A stretch of 64,000 nucleotides of DNA from Vibrio sp. CAU 1672 (GCF_029223195.1 NZ_JARHUF010000005.1:62001-126000); one strand, 5' to 3'. Counted from the stretch's first letter, positions 46,142 to 55,658 are shown. Numbers and translations: made by a program. Notes: a model not told the origin generated them from the letters alone.

Positions 46142-47020
46142 ATGGCATCTCTCGCTATTCCTAACCTGAATATTGGTAAAGTCTACGATTCCCGATATCA
46201 GGATAACGATTTTCATATTGAGCAGCTCAATAGCCTGGCCCTGTATTTTGGCCGGAACATGCCGACTCACTACCATGATCGCTATTATCAGCTCCACTGC
46301 ATTCTGGAGGGCAACACGCACGTATTGTTGGATGATTCTCACTATTCAACACAAGGCGTCACGCTGTTTTTCACCCCACCGACCATCCCACACTCCTTTG
46401 TCACAGAAGATCACGCCAACGGCTTTGTGATCACCGCCAGCCAGAACGTAGTCTGGCGTTTGCTCGATATTGAAATCGGCAGAAATGATGTCGCTTCCAC
46501 AGCAATGCATCCATTCTGCACCGAGATCACCACTGATTCTAAGTTGATTGACCTGTTTGAACGCCTTTTGGCGGAACAAGAGTCTGATGCATTTATGAGT
46601 AATGTGGCGGCGCAATCATTATTACAACTGATTTTGATTGAAGTGATTCGTTTGGCCCACGATCAACCCGCTAACCTCAGCTTCAGAAGTTCGGATGTGC
46701 ATATTTTCAATCAGTTCAATTCACTGATTGAAAACCACTACAAACAGCACTGGACCCTGCCGCAATACGGTGAAGAAATGGGATTAACCACCGCGCGGCT
46801 GAACGATATCTGCCGGCGGGTAAGTGGGTTACCCTCGAAAAGGATTGTCGCGGATAGAATATTGCAAGAAGCGCGGCGCTGTTTGTTATTAACCGGGCTG
46901 TCGGTGCAGGAGATCGCCTTCGAACTCGGTTACCAGGATCCGGCCTATTTTGCGCGTTTTTTCAAAAAAAACACCGGAGAAACCGCAACAGAATTTCGCG
47001 AGCGAGCGCAGCGAAAGTAA
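46142..47020 (+). CDS. hpaA: AraC-family activator of 4-hydroxyphenylacetate genes (HpaA-like)
   Basis: A 292-residue regulator with an N-terminal cupin sensor (HYHDRYYQLHCILEG) and a C-terminal double helix-turn-helix DNA-binding domain (LPQYGEEMGLTTARLNDICRR; VQEIAFELGYQDPAYFARFF). In E. coli W the HpaA activator turns on the hpaBC operon in response to 4-hydroxyphenylacetate. Here it is divergent from the monooxygenase gene, the expected place. The symbol rests on position and length. Confidence 0.85.
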   Translation: MASLAIPNLNIGKVYDSRYQDNDFHIEQLNSLALYFGRNMPTHYHDRYYQLHCILEGNTHVLLDDSHYSTQGVTLFFTPPTIPHSFVTEDHANGFVITASQNVVWRLLDIEIGRNDVASTAMHPFCTEITTDSKLIDLFERLLAEQESDAFMSNVAAQSLLQLILIEVIRLAHDQPANLSFRSSDVHIFNQFNSLIENHYKQHWTLPQYGEEMGLTTARLNDICRRVSGLPSKRIVADRILQEARRCLLLTGLSVQEIAFELGYQDPAYFARFFKKNTGETATEFRERAQRK

Positions 47021-47100
47021 CAAAGGCAACCTCAGCCCCGGCAGTCAGAGCAAAACCAACACGCCGGGTGGATTACCTTTTGGGAGTGAATTACCTTTGT

Positions 47101-47125
47101 TGGGTGGCTTACTTTAAGCCACCCA
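47101..47125 (-). terminator. Hairpin overlapping the succinate semialdehyde dehydrogenase stop codon
   Basis: An 11-bp stem TGGGTGGCTTA / TAAGCCACCCA with a 3-base loop. It includes the stop codon of the gene on the minus strand and is not followed by a T-run. It is a weak terminator or an mRNA-end stabiliser for the nine-gene operon. Confidence 0.45.
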
Positions 47126-48560
47126 TAAACATGTATTTAAGTTCCATAAACTCGTCCATGCCATGCCTGGAGCCTTCGCGGCCCAAACCGGACTCCTTAA
47201 CCCCGCCAAACGGCGCGGCTGCCGTGGAGATCAGACCTTCATTGATGCCGACCATCCCGGTTTGCAATGCATCTCCGACGCGCCACGCCCGCCCGAGCGC
47301 CTGGGTATACACGTAAGCCGCCAGACCGGTATCGGTATCATTGGCTCTGGCGATCACTTCGTCTTCTTCGCTGAACTTAAACAGCGGCGCGAGCGGCCCA
47401 AATGTCTCTTCCTGCGCCACCAGCATATCGTCAGTCACATCCGTCAACACAAATGGCGTCACCATTTGCTGATTATGCACATCAAAACCGCCACATAAAC
47501 GCTTGGCACCTTTCAACAACGCATCCTCAACATGAGCTTGCACTTTTGCTACCGCGCTAGGCGTGATCAGCGGACCAATCTGCACACCCGGCTCAAAGCC
47601 GTCCCCGACTTTAAGCGCACGTACTTTACTGGCCAGTTTGTCGGCAAACTCAGCGTAAACCGCCTCATGGACAAAAATCCGGTTAGCACACACACATGTC
47701 TGGCCGGCGTTTCTGAACTTGGCGATCATAGCGCCATCAACCGCCGCATCGATATCCGCGTCGTCAAACACAATAAAAGGGGCATTACCGCCAAGTTCCA
47801 GCGCGAGTTTCTTCACCGAAGACGCAGACTGGTTCATCAGGATCTTACCGACCTGGGTAGAACCGGTGAATGACACTTTTCTGACCAGACGGTGCGACGT
47901 TAACACGCTGCCGATTGCCACAGCATCACCGGTAATCACATTGAACAGCCCTTTCGGGATGCCAGCACGCTCAGCCAGTTCCGCCAAAGCAAGTGCTGTC
48001 AACGGCGTTTCCGGAGCGGGCTTAAGAACGACCGCACACCCGGCCGCAAAAGCCGGCGCGCATTTACGGGTGATCATCGCTGCGGGAAAGTTCCATGGCG
48101 TGATAGCAGCAACCACACCGACCGGCTCTTTAGTTACCAGGATTTTGCCATCGGTTTTGTGGCTCGGAATAATTTCACCATACGCCCGCTTTGCCTCTTC
48201 ACTGTACCAGAGAATAAAACTGGCGGCGTAGCTGATCTCCCCTTTCGCTTCGGCCAACGGCTTGCCTTGCTCCGATGTCAGTATCGCGGCCAGATCATCA
48301 CTGCTGGCCACAATCAGATCGTACCACTGGCGCAAAATGATCGCGCGCTGCTCGGCGGTGGTTTCTTTCCACTCCAGAAACGCTTGCTGTGCTTTTTCAA
48401 TACAGTGCAGCGCCTCTTGCTCACCCAGCAGCGGTACCGTCCCTACCTGCTCCCTGGTCGAAGGATTAATCACGGCATCGAATGAGCCATCGGACGATGC
48501 ACACCACTCACCACCGATGTAACACTGGTTTTTGAGCAAACTTGTGTCGCGCAAATTCAT
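47109..48560 (-). CDS. Succinate semialdehyde dehydrogenase (NAD(P)+)
   Basis: A 483-residue aldehyde dehydrogenase with the general-base ELGGNAP and catalytic Cys motif GQTCVCANR. The sequence resembles GabD-type enzymes, which oxidise succinate semialdehyde to succinate. It is the final step of the homoprotocatechuate route, after the HpaI aldolase releases this aldehyde. It is the last gene of the minus-strand operon, nine bases downstream of hpaD. Confidence 0.9.
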   Translation of the reverse strand: MNLRDTSLLKNQCYIGGEWCASSDGSFDAVINPSTREQVGTVPLLGEQEALHCIEKAQQAFLEWKETTAEQRAIILRQWYDLIVASSDDLAAILTSEQGKPLAEAKGEISYAASFILWYSEEAKRAYGEIIPSHKTDGKILVTKEPVGVVAAITPWNFPAAMITRKCAPAFAAGCAVVLKPAPETPLTALALAELAERAGIPKGLFNVITGDAVAIGSVLTSHRLVRKVSFTGSTQVGKILMNQSASSVKKLALELGGNAPFIVFDDADIDAAVDGAMIAKFRNAGQTCVCANRIFVHEAVYAEFADKLASKVRALKVGDGFEPGVQIGPLITPSAVAKVQAHVEDALLKGAKRLCGGFDVHNQQMVTPFVLTDVTDDMLVAQEETFGPLAPLFKFSEEDEVIARANDTDTGLAAYVYTQALGRAWRVGDALQTGMVGINEGLISTAAAPFGGVKESGLGREGSRHGMDEFMELKYMFMGGLK

Positions 48561-48569
48561 GGTTAACTC

Positions 48570-49427
48570 CTACTCTGTCACTTCAAACAGCACGTTGACC
48601 TGGCCGGTCCCGGAGCTTGGGAAGTACTCCGTCACCACTTCGCTTTTGCCGGTGTATTTATCCCAGCCTAACGCGCCGAACAACATCGCGGTATCGTGCA
48701 TGCCTCCTTCACCGGAACAGAGACTGGCGTAATCAGGCAGCATTTTCAGGAACGTCGCATAGTCGCGCTGCTCCCATAGCTGCAACACGCGCAGATCCAT
48801 CTGACGGTTAAACTCTTTAGAGATAGTAAAGGTGCCGTTGTTGGCCTCGTAGTCGTCGTTATCCCAGATCCGGTGGGAAAGTGATCCCGACGCCAGCAGC
48901 ATGACCCGGCTGTCACTCTCTTCGATCGCTTCCCGGATGGCCTCACCCAGTTTTCTCGATGATTCCAGGCTGTGAACCGTACACCACGCCGCAATGGACA
49001 CCACTTTAAACTGGCTATCTTCATTCATGTAACGCATCGGCACCAGCGTGCCATATTCCAGATCCAGCGAGTCCACCTGATGCGACAGCGTGAAGACCCC
49101 TTTTTCGGTCGCTCGCTCGGCAATTTGGTCACCCAGCTCCGGATTGCCGTAATACTGGTAGTTCAGATTCTGGATAAAGTGCGGAAACTCATTACTGGTG
49201 TAGTTACCGACAAACTTATCTTTTGAATTGATGTGATACCCCGCATTGACTAACCAGTGCGTGTCCAGCACAACAATGGTATCAACGTTGAGATCACGGG
49301 CCATCTGGGCGATTTTTTTATGACCATCAATCGCGACTTGACGACAACCATGCAAGCGTCCTGGTTGCTCGGACATGATCATGGTTGGTACATGCGTAAT
49401 TTTTGCAGCTACACACAATTTTCCCAT
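48570..49427 (-). CDS. hpaD: 3,4-dihydroxyphenylacetate 2,3-dioxygenase
   Basis: A 285-residue class III (LigB-type) extradiol dioxygenase that opens the ring of homoprotocatechuate to 5-carboxymethyl-2-hydroxymuconate semialdehyde. The N-terminus MGKLCVAAKITHVPTM and the VLDTHWLVNAGYHIN segment align with E. coli HpaD, including the histidines that bind Fe(II). A longer frame from 49454 adds nine residues not present in the family; AAGGA precedes the chosen ATG. It lies between the AEC carrier and the semialdehyde dehydrogenase genes. Confidence 0.95.
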   Translation of the reverse strand: MGKLCVAAKITHVPTMIMSEQPGRLHGCRQVAIDGHKKIAQMARDLNVDTIVVLDTHWLVNAGYHINSKDKFVGNYTSNEFPHFIQNLNYQYYGNPELGDQIAERATEKGVFTLSHQVDSLDLEYGTLVPMRYMNEDSQFKVVSIAAWCTVHSLESSRKLGEAIREAIEESDSRVMLLASGSLSHRIWDNDDYEANNGTFTISKEFNRQMDLRVLQLWEQRDYATFLKMLPDYASLCSGEGGMHDTAMLFGALGWDKYTGKSEVVTEYFPSSGTGQVNVLFEVTE

Positions 49428-49488
49428 TGGTTTGATTCCTTTTAAGCTGGGCACTTTATAACCATTTGTCGTAAAGCGCGGTTATTGG

Positions 49489-50454
49489 TTAAAGATTAAA
49501 AATAATGATCGTTATGGTTGTCACTGCGCTGATCGTTATCGTACTCACCAGGGTTGTCGGCAACAGCACCGCGGAACAGATCCCACCCATGTTGTACTTT
49601 TGGCCAATCACAGCGTACACGCCAAACATCGGCATACTGGCCAGGATCACCGCCACAGCGCTCATGGTCGGCTCCAAATCAAACCCCACCAGGATCAACA
49701 TCAGTAACAACAACGGATGCAGAAACAATTTGCTGATCACAACGGTACTGATCTCTTTTTTCATACCGCCCGCCCTGACCCCGAGCAGCCCGCCACCAAT
49801 GGTAAACAGGGCGATACCGGTAACGGTTTTGGCCAGCATGTCCACCACCCTCACCGCCACCTCAGGCGGCTCCAGTGACAGAGCAGAAACGAGCAATCCA
49901 CCGCTGATCGCCAGCACAATCGGGTTTTTCGCCAAATTTTGTGCCGTTTGCACAAAGCGGCTAACCAGATTGCAGTTGCCATTCTCTGCCGAGAGATCCG
50001 CCAGAGTCAGGATCAGCGGCAACAAAATTAAGTTCTCAACAATCAAAGTGAGTGAAAACGGCACCATGGCATCATGGCCAAACAAGAAGTAAATGATAGG
50101 AAAGCCGATCAGCAGACTGTTAGAGAAACTGCTGCCAAGACCCAGTATCACCCCTTCCGTTAATGGCTTCTTAAGCTGGAAAAAACTGAACGCCAGGACC
50201 AGCGCAAATACCATTAACGATCCGAGTGTATACACAAGGATGTAGTCACTGTTCCAGATGGCCTCGATGGGGCGCGTACTTAACGCACTGAATATCGCCG
50301 CAGGCAAACCGAAATTAAACACAAATGCTGCCAGGGCCCGATGCCCGTTTTCAGGCATCACACGCGCTTTAAACGCCAGATACCCCAGACCGATCACCAC
50401 AAACACCGGCAGTATGGTCGATACAACGTATTGCAATTGTGTCTCGGTTGACAT
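49489..50454 (-). CDS. AEC-family (auxin efflux carrier) transporter
   Basis: A 321-residue protein with about ten membrane helices and the AEC layout (VVIGLGYLAFKARVMPENGHR near the start; NLVSRFVQTAQNLAKNPIVLA mid-way, split here for length). AEC proteins move organic anions, including aromatic acids and malonate. It sits inside the hpa operon between hpaD and hpaF, where E. coli has no such gene, so an uptake or efflux role for 4-hydroxyphenylacetate or an intermediate is likely but unproved. Confidence 0.82.
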   Translation of the reverse strand: MSTETQLQYVVSTILPVFVVIGLGYLAFKARVMPENGHRALAAFVFNFGLPAAIFSALSTRPIEAIWNSDYILVYTLGSLMVFALVLAFSFFQLKKPLTEGVILGLGSSFSNSLLIGFPIIYFLFGHDAMVPFSLTLIVENLILLPLILTLADLSAENGNCNLVSRFVQTAQNLAKNPIVLAISGGLLVSALSLEPPEVAVRVVDMLAKTVTGIALFTIGGGLLGVRAGGMKKEISTVVISKLFLHPLLLLMLILVGFDLEPTMSAVAVILASMPMFGVYAVIGQKYNMGGICSAVLLPTTLVSTITISAVTTITIIIFNL

Positions 50455-50473
50455 CAGCGACTACCCCGTTCAC

Positions 50474-50869
50474 TCATGCTGTCTTCTGATCGGACAGCTT
50501 CTGGTGAATATTATTGCGCTTGTAATTGAGCTCCGGGTGCAGTTCGGCCAGTTCAAAGCCTATGCTCAGGTATCGCGATTCAAACACCGGATTAAGGAAC
50601 TCGGACATGACAGCGAAGATCCGCTCTGCGGCATCCTTACGCACTCCGATATCCCTTCCGCTACCGATTTTGGCGGTTAAATGAATGAAGCGGTTTTCCG
50701 GATCTTCATCGGCGATCAGGTAGTAATCACTTTTTACCGCCCGGGTTCGGATCCCCCCTTTGGGAAAGACACCGGTATCAATCGCTTCGCGGTGAATCCG
50801 TTTCATCAGCTCAGGGATATCCACATCGGTTTCCACATTGGGAGAGAATTCCAAAATGAAATGAGGCAT
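50474..50869 (-). CDS. hpaF: 5-carboxymethyl-2-hydroxymuconate delta-isomerase
   Basis: A 131-residue tautomerase-like protein starting MPHFILEFSPNV, where the N-terminal Pro2 (after Met removal) is the catalytic base of this fold. It isomerises 5-carboxymethyl-2-hydroxymuconate to the oxo form for the decarboxylase HpaG. E. coli HpaF is 126 residues. A strong hairpin lies between this gene and hpaE, and its ribosome binding site AGGAGGG follows the hairpin. Confidence 0.92.
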   Translation of the reverse strand: MPHFILEFSPNVETDVDIPELMKRIHREAIDTGVFPKGGIRTRAVKSDYYLIADEDPENRFIHLTAKIGSGRDIGVRKDAAERIFAVMSEFLNPVFESRYLSIGFELAELHPELNYKRNNIHQKLSDQKTA

Positions 50870-50887
50870 GCTTGCCCTCCTTTTGCC

Positions 50888-50919
50888 ACCGGACTCGCCA
50901 GCACCCCGGCGAGTCCGGT
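50888..50919 (-). promoter_or_regulatory. Intercistronic hairpin between hpaE and hpaF
   Basis: A perfect 12-bp stem ACCGGACTCGCC / GGCGAGTCCGGT with an 8-base loop. It lies between the hpaE stop and the hpaF ribosome binding site on the minus strand. There is no T-run after it, so it may mark an mRNA processing or stability point within the operon. Confidence 0.6.
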
Positions 50920-50934
50920 ATTGATTTCACAACG

Positions 50935-52458
50935 TTACAGTTTGCCCAGTACCGGCACCGTGTGGGTGTCATGAGCAATACAGATGTTCTTGGTTTCCAT
51001 ATAGAAATCGAAACTCCAGTCGCCACCATCACGGCCAATGCCCGACATTTTCACCCCGCCGAATGGCGATGGCAGGTTGCGGTTGTTCTCAGAGTTCACC
51101 CAGATCATCCCGGCTTCCACTTTACTTGCCATACGCATTGCGCGGCCGGTATCGCTGGTCCAGATATAACCAGACAGGCCATAATCGGTATCGTTGGCGA
51201 TTTGCAGCGCTTGCTCTTCAGTGTCAAACTCAATGCAAGTCAGTACCGGACCAAAGATTTCCTCTTTGGCAATACGCATCTGATTATCGGCGTCGGTAAA
51301 CAGGGTTGGTGTCAGGTAATTGCCCGTCCCCAGTTCATCCAGGGCTTTACCGCCTGCCGCGATCGTCGCCCCATCTTCCAGTGCGGCATCCATATAACTC
51401 AGTACCTTGTTGTAGTGAGACTGATGAACCAGTGGGCCAACTTCGGTATCAGGATCAAGTGGATGGCCGACTTTCAGGCTCTCAACCCGTTGTTTTAACG
51501 CCTCGATAAACTTCGGCTTAATGCCCTTCTGGATCAACAGTCGGCTTGAGCTGGTACAACGCTGACCATTCAGGCTGTAAATCATAAACACCACAGCATC
51601 CAGTGCGCGCTCAAAGTTGGCATCATCAAATACGATAACCGGATTTTTACCGCCCAGTTCAAAGTGAACGCGCTTAAGCGTCGGCGCGCCCTGGGCCTGG
51701 ATCATTGAGCCGGTTACCGTCTCACCGACAAATGCCACCGCTTTGATCGCTTTGTGCTCGGTGAGCGCTTTGCCCGCGACTTCACCAAACCCATTGACCA
51801 TGTTCCACACCCCGGCTGGTAGCCCGGCTTCTTGTGCACACTCAGCCAGAATGGCCGCAGTTAACGGGCTGAACTCCGCTGGCTTGTGTACCACGGTACA
51901 GCCCGCAGCCAGTGCCGGTGCAATCTTCCAGGTAGACAGCATAAACGGTGTGTTCCACGGCGTGATCACCCCAACCGGGCCAATCGGCGTGCGCACGGTG
52001 TAGTTAGTATGGTTGTCCTGATGCAGTGACAAACCATTCTTGGCTTCCGGAGACTTATCGGCAAAGAAACGGAAGTTCGCCGCACCGCGGATCGCGGCTT
52101 GTTTCATGAATCGTAGTGGCTGGCCACAGTCCATCGATTCCACCAGCGCGATTTCTTCAGCTCGCTGCTCGATGATGTCAGCGAGTTTGTGCAGGATCTT
52201 TTTTCTTTCTGCGCCGGAGAGCTCTGCCCATGCCGGGAATGCATTTTGTGCAGCAACACATGCCCGGTCAATGTCAGCCGCCGTGCCTTTTACGACTTTA
52301 CCTAGTGACGTGTTAGTGGTTGGTGTTAAGTTATCGAATGTTTCCCCTTCTGAGCCAAGCGTCCATTCACCGCCGATAAAGTGGCCCAGGGTATCATTGC
52401 GGTATTTCGCCAGATATTGCTCGGCCTGGGTTAAATTGAGATCTAGTTGTTGAGCCAT
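50935..52458 (-). CDS. hpaE: 5-carboxymethyl-2-hydroxymuconate semialdehyde dehydrogenase
   Basis: A 507-residue aldehyde dehydrogenase with ELGGKNP and the catalytic GQRCTSSSR motif. It oxidises the ring-cleavage semialdehyde made by HpaD to 5-carboxymethyl-2-hydroxymuconate with NAD+. Length, and the neighbours hpaF and hpaG2, match HpaE of enterobacteria. There is a gap of 33 bases to hpaG2. Confidence 0.95.
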   Translation of the reverse strand: MAQQLDLNLTQAEQYLAKYRNDTLGHFIGGEWTLGSEGETFDNLTPTTNTSLGKVVKGTAADIDRACVAAQNAFPAWAELSGAERKKILHKLADIIEQRAEEIALVESMDCGQPLRFMKQAAIRGAANFRFFADKSPEAKNGLSLHQDNHTNYTVRTPIGPVGVITPWNTPFMLSTWKIAPALAAGCTVVHKPAEFSPLTAAILAECAQEAGLPAGVWNMVNGFGEVAGKALTEHKAIKAVAFVGETVTGSMIQAQGAPTLKRVHFELGGKNPVIVFDDANFERALDAVVFMIYSLNGQRCTSSSRLLIQKGIKPKFIEALKQRVESLKVGHPLDPDTEVGPLVHQSHYNKVLSYMDAALEDGATIAAGGKALDELGTGNYLTPTLFTDADNQMRIAKEEIFGPVLTCIEFDTEEQALQIANDTDYGLSGYIWTSDTGRAMRMASKVEAGMIWVNSENNRNLPSPFGGVKMSGIGRDGGDWSFDFYMETKNICIAHDTHTVPVLGKL

Positions 52459-52491
52459 GATTGTTTTCCTTTTCTTTCTTTATTCTGAGCA

Positions 52492-53262
52492 TCAGTTACG
52501 CTGAGCATAAAAATCGTGTTCACAGAGTACCGGGTTTTCCAGCGATCCTATCCCCTCTATCGTGCAGGTCACCACATCGCCCGGCTGAATGTCTTTCAGC
52601 CCTTTGGGCGTGCCGGTCGCAATCAGGTCTCCCGGTTTTAAGGTCATAAAACGGCTTAGATACTCGACCAGAAACGGCACATCAAAAATCATGTCTGCGG
52701 TTGTACCCTGCTGGGTGAGCTCGCCATTCACACGCGTTTCCAGCTTAAGGTTATTTAAATCAGCAATGTCTTTTGTATCGACAATCCAGGGACCGATTGG
52801 GCACAGCGAATCACGGCTCTTAACCCGCAAATTAGGCCGGTAATAATTCTCAAGATAATCTCGGATGGCGTAGTCGTTACAGATGGTAAAACCACTGACG
52901 TAATCCAGCGCATCATCACGCGAAACGTTCCTGGCTTCTTTACCTATCACCGCCACCAGTTCGCACTCGTAATGCATAAACTCGATGTCATCCGGGCGGT
53001 AAGAGGGCTGGCCGTGCGCGGTTAAGGTATTGGTGCCTTTTAAAAACACCAACGGTTCTTTCGGTGGTTCAAAAGCCAGTTCAGTGGCATGATCGGCGTA
53101 GTTCAGGCCGAGCGCGAAAATCGTGCCCGGCTTTTCCACCGGACACAACCAGGTAAAGGTCCCCGGTTCAATCTTGTCCCCGGCAGGTGTCACTACGCTG
53201 CCATCTTCCTCGATGGTCACGGACAAAACCTCACCTAAATACTCAATACGTGCGTGTTTCAT
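52492..53262 (-). CDS. hpaG2: HpaG2: C-terminal half of isomerase/decarboxylase as separate gene
   Basis: A 256-residue FAH-fold protein (fumarylacetoacetate hydrolase family), with the acidic metal ligands in EFMHYECELVAVIGKE and the DLIATGTPKG segment. It corresponds to the second half of E. coli HpaG, which decarboxylates and isomerises the oxo-pentene-tricarboxylate product. The ATG at 53262 overlaps the HpaG1 stop by four bases (ATGA), so the two are translationally coupled and probably form a heteromer. Confidence 0.93.
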   Translation of the reverse strand: MKHARIEYLGEVLSVTIEEDGSVVTPAGDKIEPGTFTWLCPVEKPGTIFALGLNYADHATELAFEPPKEPLVFLKGTNTLTAHGQPSYRPDDIEFMHYECELVAVIGKEARNVSRDDALDYVSGFTICNDYAIRDYLENYYRPNLRVKSRDSLCPIGPWIVDTKDIADLNNLKLETRVNGELTQQGTTADMIFDVPFLVEYLSRFMTLKPGDLIATGTPKGLKDIQPGDVVTCTIEGIGSLENPVLCEHDFYAQRN

Positions 53263-53909
53263 AGTGAACTCCCCTCGACCATATTTTCCAAACGCAATGC
53301 CTCACCCAATGTGGATGTCACTTTATCGTATGGCATGAGCGGAACACGTTCCCCCGCAAACCCTACCGCTATGATGTCCCCTTTTTCCAGGGTCATAATG
53401 TGTGAGATTTTATTGATCAACTGCTCAACCGAACGCGCCTGACGGTTCAAAGGAAACCCGCTTTTGACTATCCCGTTCACGGCTGTGATGAGCTCCAGGC
53501 TGGTCAGGTCTTCAATATCCGAACGCGGCACCGGTGCCGACAAAGTCGCAGAGCCATCCATGCACTTGCCCTTAATGTCCGGACGGTAATAACTGGTTTC
53601 TGGCAGAGAAAAGTCATGCAGCAGGGCATAACCTTCAACGTAATCCAGCGCCTCGGACTCCGACACCCGGCAACAGCGCTCGCCGATGATCACCGCCAGA
53701 CTGGCCCCGACCACCAACTCGTTATCAGTATGCGGCCAGTGGATTGGCGCGTCATTTTGATTCCAGGTATTGTGGGGTTTGAAATAGAGCACGGGCTCTT
53801 GTGGCGCTTGTTTATACGGCGCCTGGCCAAACGTCTCCGAGAGGTTATCCAGTTGCTGCTGATCATTCAGAGCAACACAAACTACCTTTCCTTGTAATCT
53901 TGCATTCAT
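53259..53909 (-). CDS. hpaG1: HpaG1: N-terminal half of isomerase/decarboxylase
   Basis: A 216-residue FAH-fold protein matching the N-terminal half of fused HpaG. It carries VVGASLAVIIGERCCRVSES and DIIAVGFAGERV. The ATG at 53909 (with AGGA six bases upstream) was preferred to the longer frame at 53951, which would overlap hpaI. It works with HpaG2 in the decarboxylation and isomerisation step. Confidence 0.9.
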   Translation of the reverse strand: MNARLQGKVVCVALNDQQQLDNLSETFGQAPYKQAPQEPVLYFKPHNTWNQNDAPIHWPHTDNELVVGASLAVIIGERCCRVSESEALDYVEGYALLHDFSLPETSYYRPDIKGKCMDGSATLSAPVPRSDIEDLTSLELITAVNGIVKSGFPLNRQARSVEQLINKISHIMTLEKGDIIAVGFAGERVPLMPYDKVTSTLGEALRLENMVEGSSL

Positions 53910-53931
53910 AGTGGTTCCTGCGATTTGTAAC

Positions 53932-54732
53932 CTAGTAAACGTTATCGACAACCGGGCTGTCAGCGTCTTGATTGTGTTTCAGCTGGTAGGCCAGACTTTC
54001 CGCCCCCAGACGAAGAATAAGGGTATCGACTCCCGCACCAATGAACTTAACGCCCTGTCTGGCGTACTGCTTTGCCTCTGCTGGATTGAGAGAAAGAATG
54101 CCCGGAGCCTTGCCGGCCGCTTTGATCACTTCAATCGCGTGATTAATGGCCGCAACTACTTCAGGATGGCCGGGATTGCCAATATGTCCCATCGAGCCGC
54201 ACAGATCAGAAGGCCCGATAAAAATCCCGTCAATGCCCTCAACCGCCGCGATCTGCTCAATATTGTCGATGGCTTCTTTTGTTTCGACCTGGACGAGCAC
54301 GCAGACATGGTCATTGGCGCGATGCAAATAATGTGGAATCCGGTTCCACTGTGACGCACGGGCTAAGGCACTACCAATCCCACGCGTCCCCAGAGGGGGA
54401 TAAAAACAGGCCTGAACAACTTCACGCGCTTGCTGCGCGTCGTTGACCATCGGTATTAAAAGTGTTTGCGCACCGATATCAAGCAGGCGCTTAATCAAAG
54501 TCGGATTGCCGTCTTCAGCCCGGACAATCGGCGCCGCACTATGAGGAGCGAGTGCCTGTAAGTGATGTTTGATTTCGGTTAACCCAAAAGAGCCGTGTTC
54601 CCCGTCAATCAGTACCCAGTCAAACCCGGCGCTACCACAAATTTCGGCGCAGCTGGTATCCGGCAGACCCATCCACAGGCCCCACAAGGTGTCATCACTG
54701 TTCAGTCCTATCTTAAATCTGTTGCCAATCAT
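53932..54732 (-). CDS. hpaI: 4-hydroxy-2-oxo-heptane-1,7-dioate aldolase
   Basis: A 266-residue class II, metal-dependent aldolase of the HpcH/HpaI family, with GFDWVLIDGEHGSFG and the ligand Glu in VQVETKEAI. It cleaves 4-hydroxy-2-oxoheptanedioate to pyruvate and succinate semialdehyde. Length matches E. coli HpaI (262). It starts 11 bases after hpaH. Confidence 0.95.
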   Translation of the reverse strand: MIGNRFKIGLNSDDTLWGLWMGLPDTSCAEICGSAGFDWVLIDGEHGSFGLTEIKHHLQALAPHSAAPIVRAEDGNPTLIKRLLDIGAQTLLIPMVNDAQQAREVVQACFYPPLGTRGIGSALARASQWNRIPHYLHRANDHVCVLVQVETKEAIDNIEQIAAVEGIDGIFIGPSDLCGSMGHIGNPGHPEVVAAINHAIEVIKAAGKAPGILSLNPAEAKQYARQGVKFIGAGVDTLILRLGAESLAYQLKHNQDADSPVVDNVY

Positions 54733-54743
54733 CCTGCTGCTCC

Positions 54744-55547
54744 CTAGACAAATTTCACCGAGATACCGCCCAGTGGACCAAAGTCGGCGTGGATCGTGTC
54801 ACCTTCTTTGACTGCCACCGGACGGGTGAAAGAACCCGCGAGAATAACCTGGCCGGGTTCAAGCGAGACACCATGGGGAGCAAAACGCTTACACACCCAG
54901 CATATGCCGTTAGCCGGATGGCCAAGTACACCCGCTGCCAGTCCGGTTTCCTCAATCTGGCCGTTGAGATAAAGCATTGCGCCGGCCCAGCGTAGATCAA
55001 TTTCATTAGGCTTGATCGGTCTGCCGCCGAGGATAATGCCCGCATTCGCGGCATTGTCGGCAATCGTGTCATACACTTTGCGTTGGTAGCCGGTTTCCGG
55101 GTCGGTGCGATGGCAACGCGCCGCAATTAGTTCCAGCGCAGGTATCACATAATCGGTGGCATTAAGCACATCAAAAATGGTGATGTTTTCCCCTTCCAGC
55201 TTGTCCTTCAGGACAAACGCCAGCTCCACCTCAATCCGGGGATCGAGAAAATCTGCCACCTTGATCTGTGCGCCATCACTAAAGAACATATCATCTAAAA
55301 GGACACCATAATCCGGCTGATCAATGTTCACGGCCATCTGCATTGCCCGCGAAGTCAGGCCGATTTTGTACCCTTTCACCTCAGCGCCTTCCCGCTGTTT
55401 GCGGCTCACCCAGTTGTTCTGAATCCGATAAGCATCGTCCATCGTCATATCTGGATAATCGAGAGTAAGCGCTGCAATTTGCTGGCGGTTTTTCTCCGCT
55501 TTATACAGGCGCTCGGCTGCAACCTGGATTTGGTCTTCTGTTAACAT
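54744..55547 (-). CDS. hpaH: 2-oxo-hept-3-ene-1,7-dioate hydratase
   Basis: A 267-residue FAH-superfamily hydratase, the same length as E. coli HpaH. It adds water to 2-oxohept-3-enedioate to give the aldolase substrate. The [12 protein letters not shown] motif and acidic [10 protein letters not shown] segment are typical. The longer frame starting at 55631 adds 28 non-conserved residues; the ATG at 55547 has AAGGAAG upstream. It is the first gene of the nine-gene minus-strand hpa operon. Confidence 0.94.
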   Translation of the reverse strand: MLTEDQIQVAAERLYKAEKNRQQIAALTLDYPDMTMDDAYRIQNNWVSRKQREGAEVKGYKIGLTSRAMQMAVNIDQPDYGVLLDDMFFSDGAQIKVADFLDPRIEVELAFVLKDKLEGENITIFDVLNATDYVIPALELIAARCHRTDPETGYQRKVYDTIADNAANAGIILGGRPIKPNEIDLRWAGAMLYLNGQIEETGLAAGVLGHPANGICWVCKRFAPHGVSLEPGQVILAGSFTRPVAVKEGDTIHADFGPLGGISVKFV

Positions 55548-55637
55548 GTCACTTCCTTTTGTGTCTAAACTGACTCTTTGGCCATTCCATCTGGCAAGCC
55601 GTGTCAAGTAATTTTCACTGACCAGACCCACACTTAA

Positions 55638-55649
55638 TTAACATGTTAA
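55638..55649. promoter_or_regulatory. Operator-like palindrome 1
   Basis: TTAACATGTTAA is a perfect 12-bp palindrome. It is 90 bases upstream of hpaH and fits a MarR-type operator; HpaR is the likely ligand-dependent repressor. Confidence 0.5.
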
Positions 55650-55658
55650 ATACTTTAG

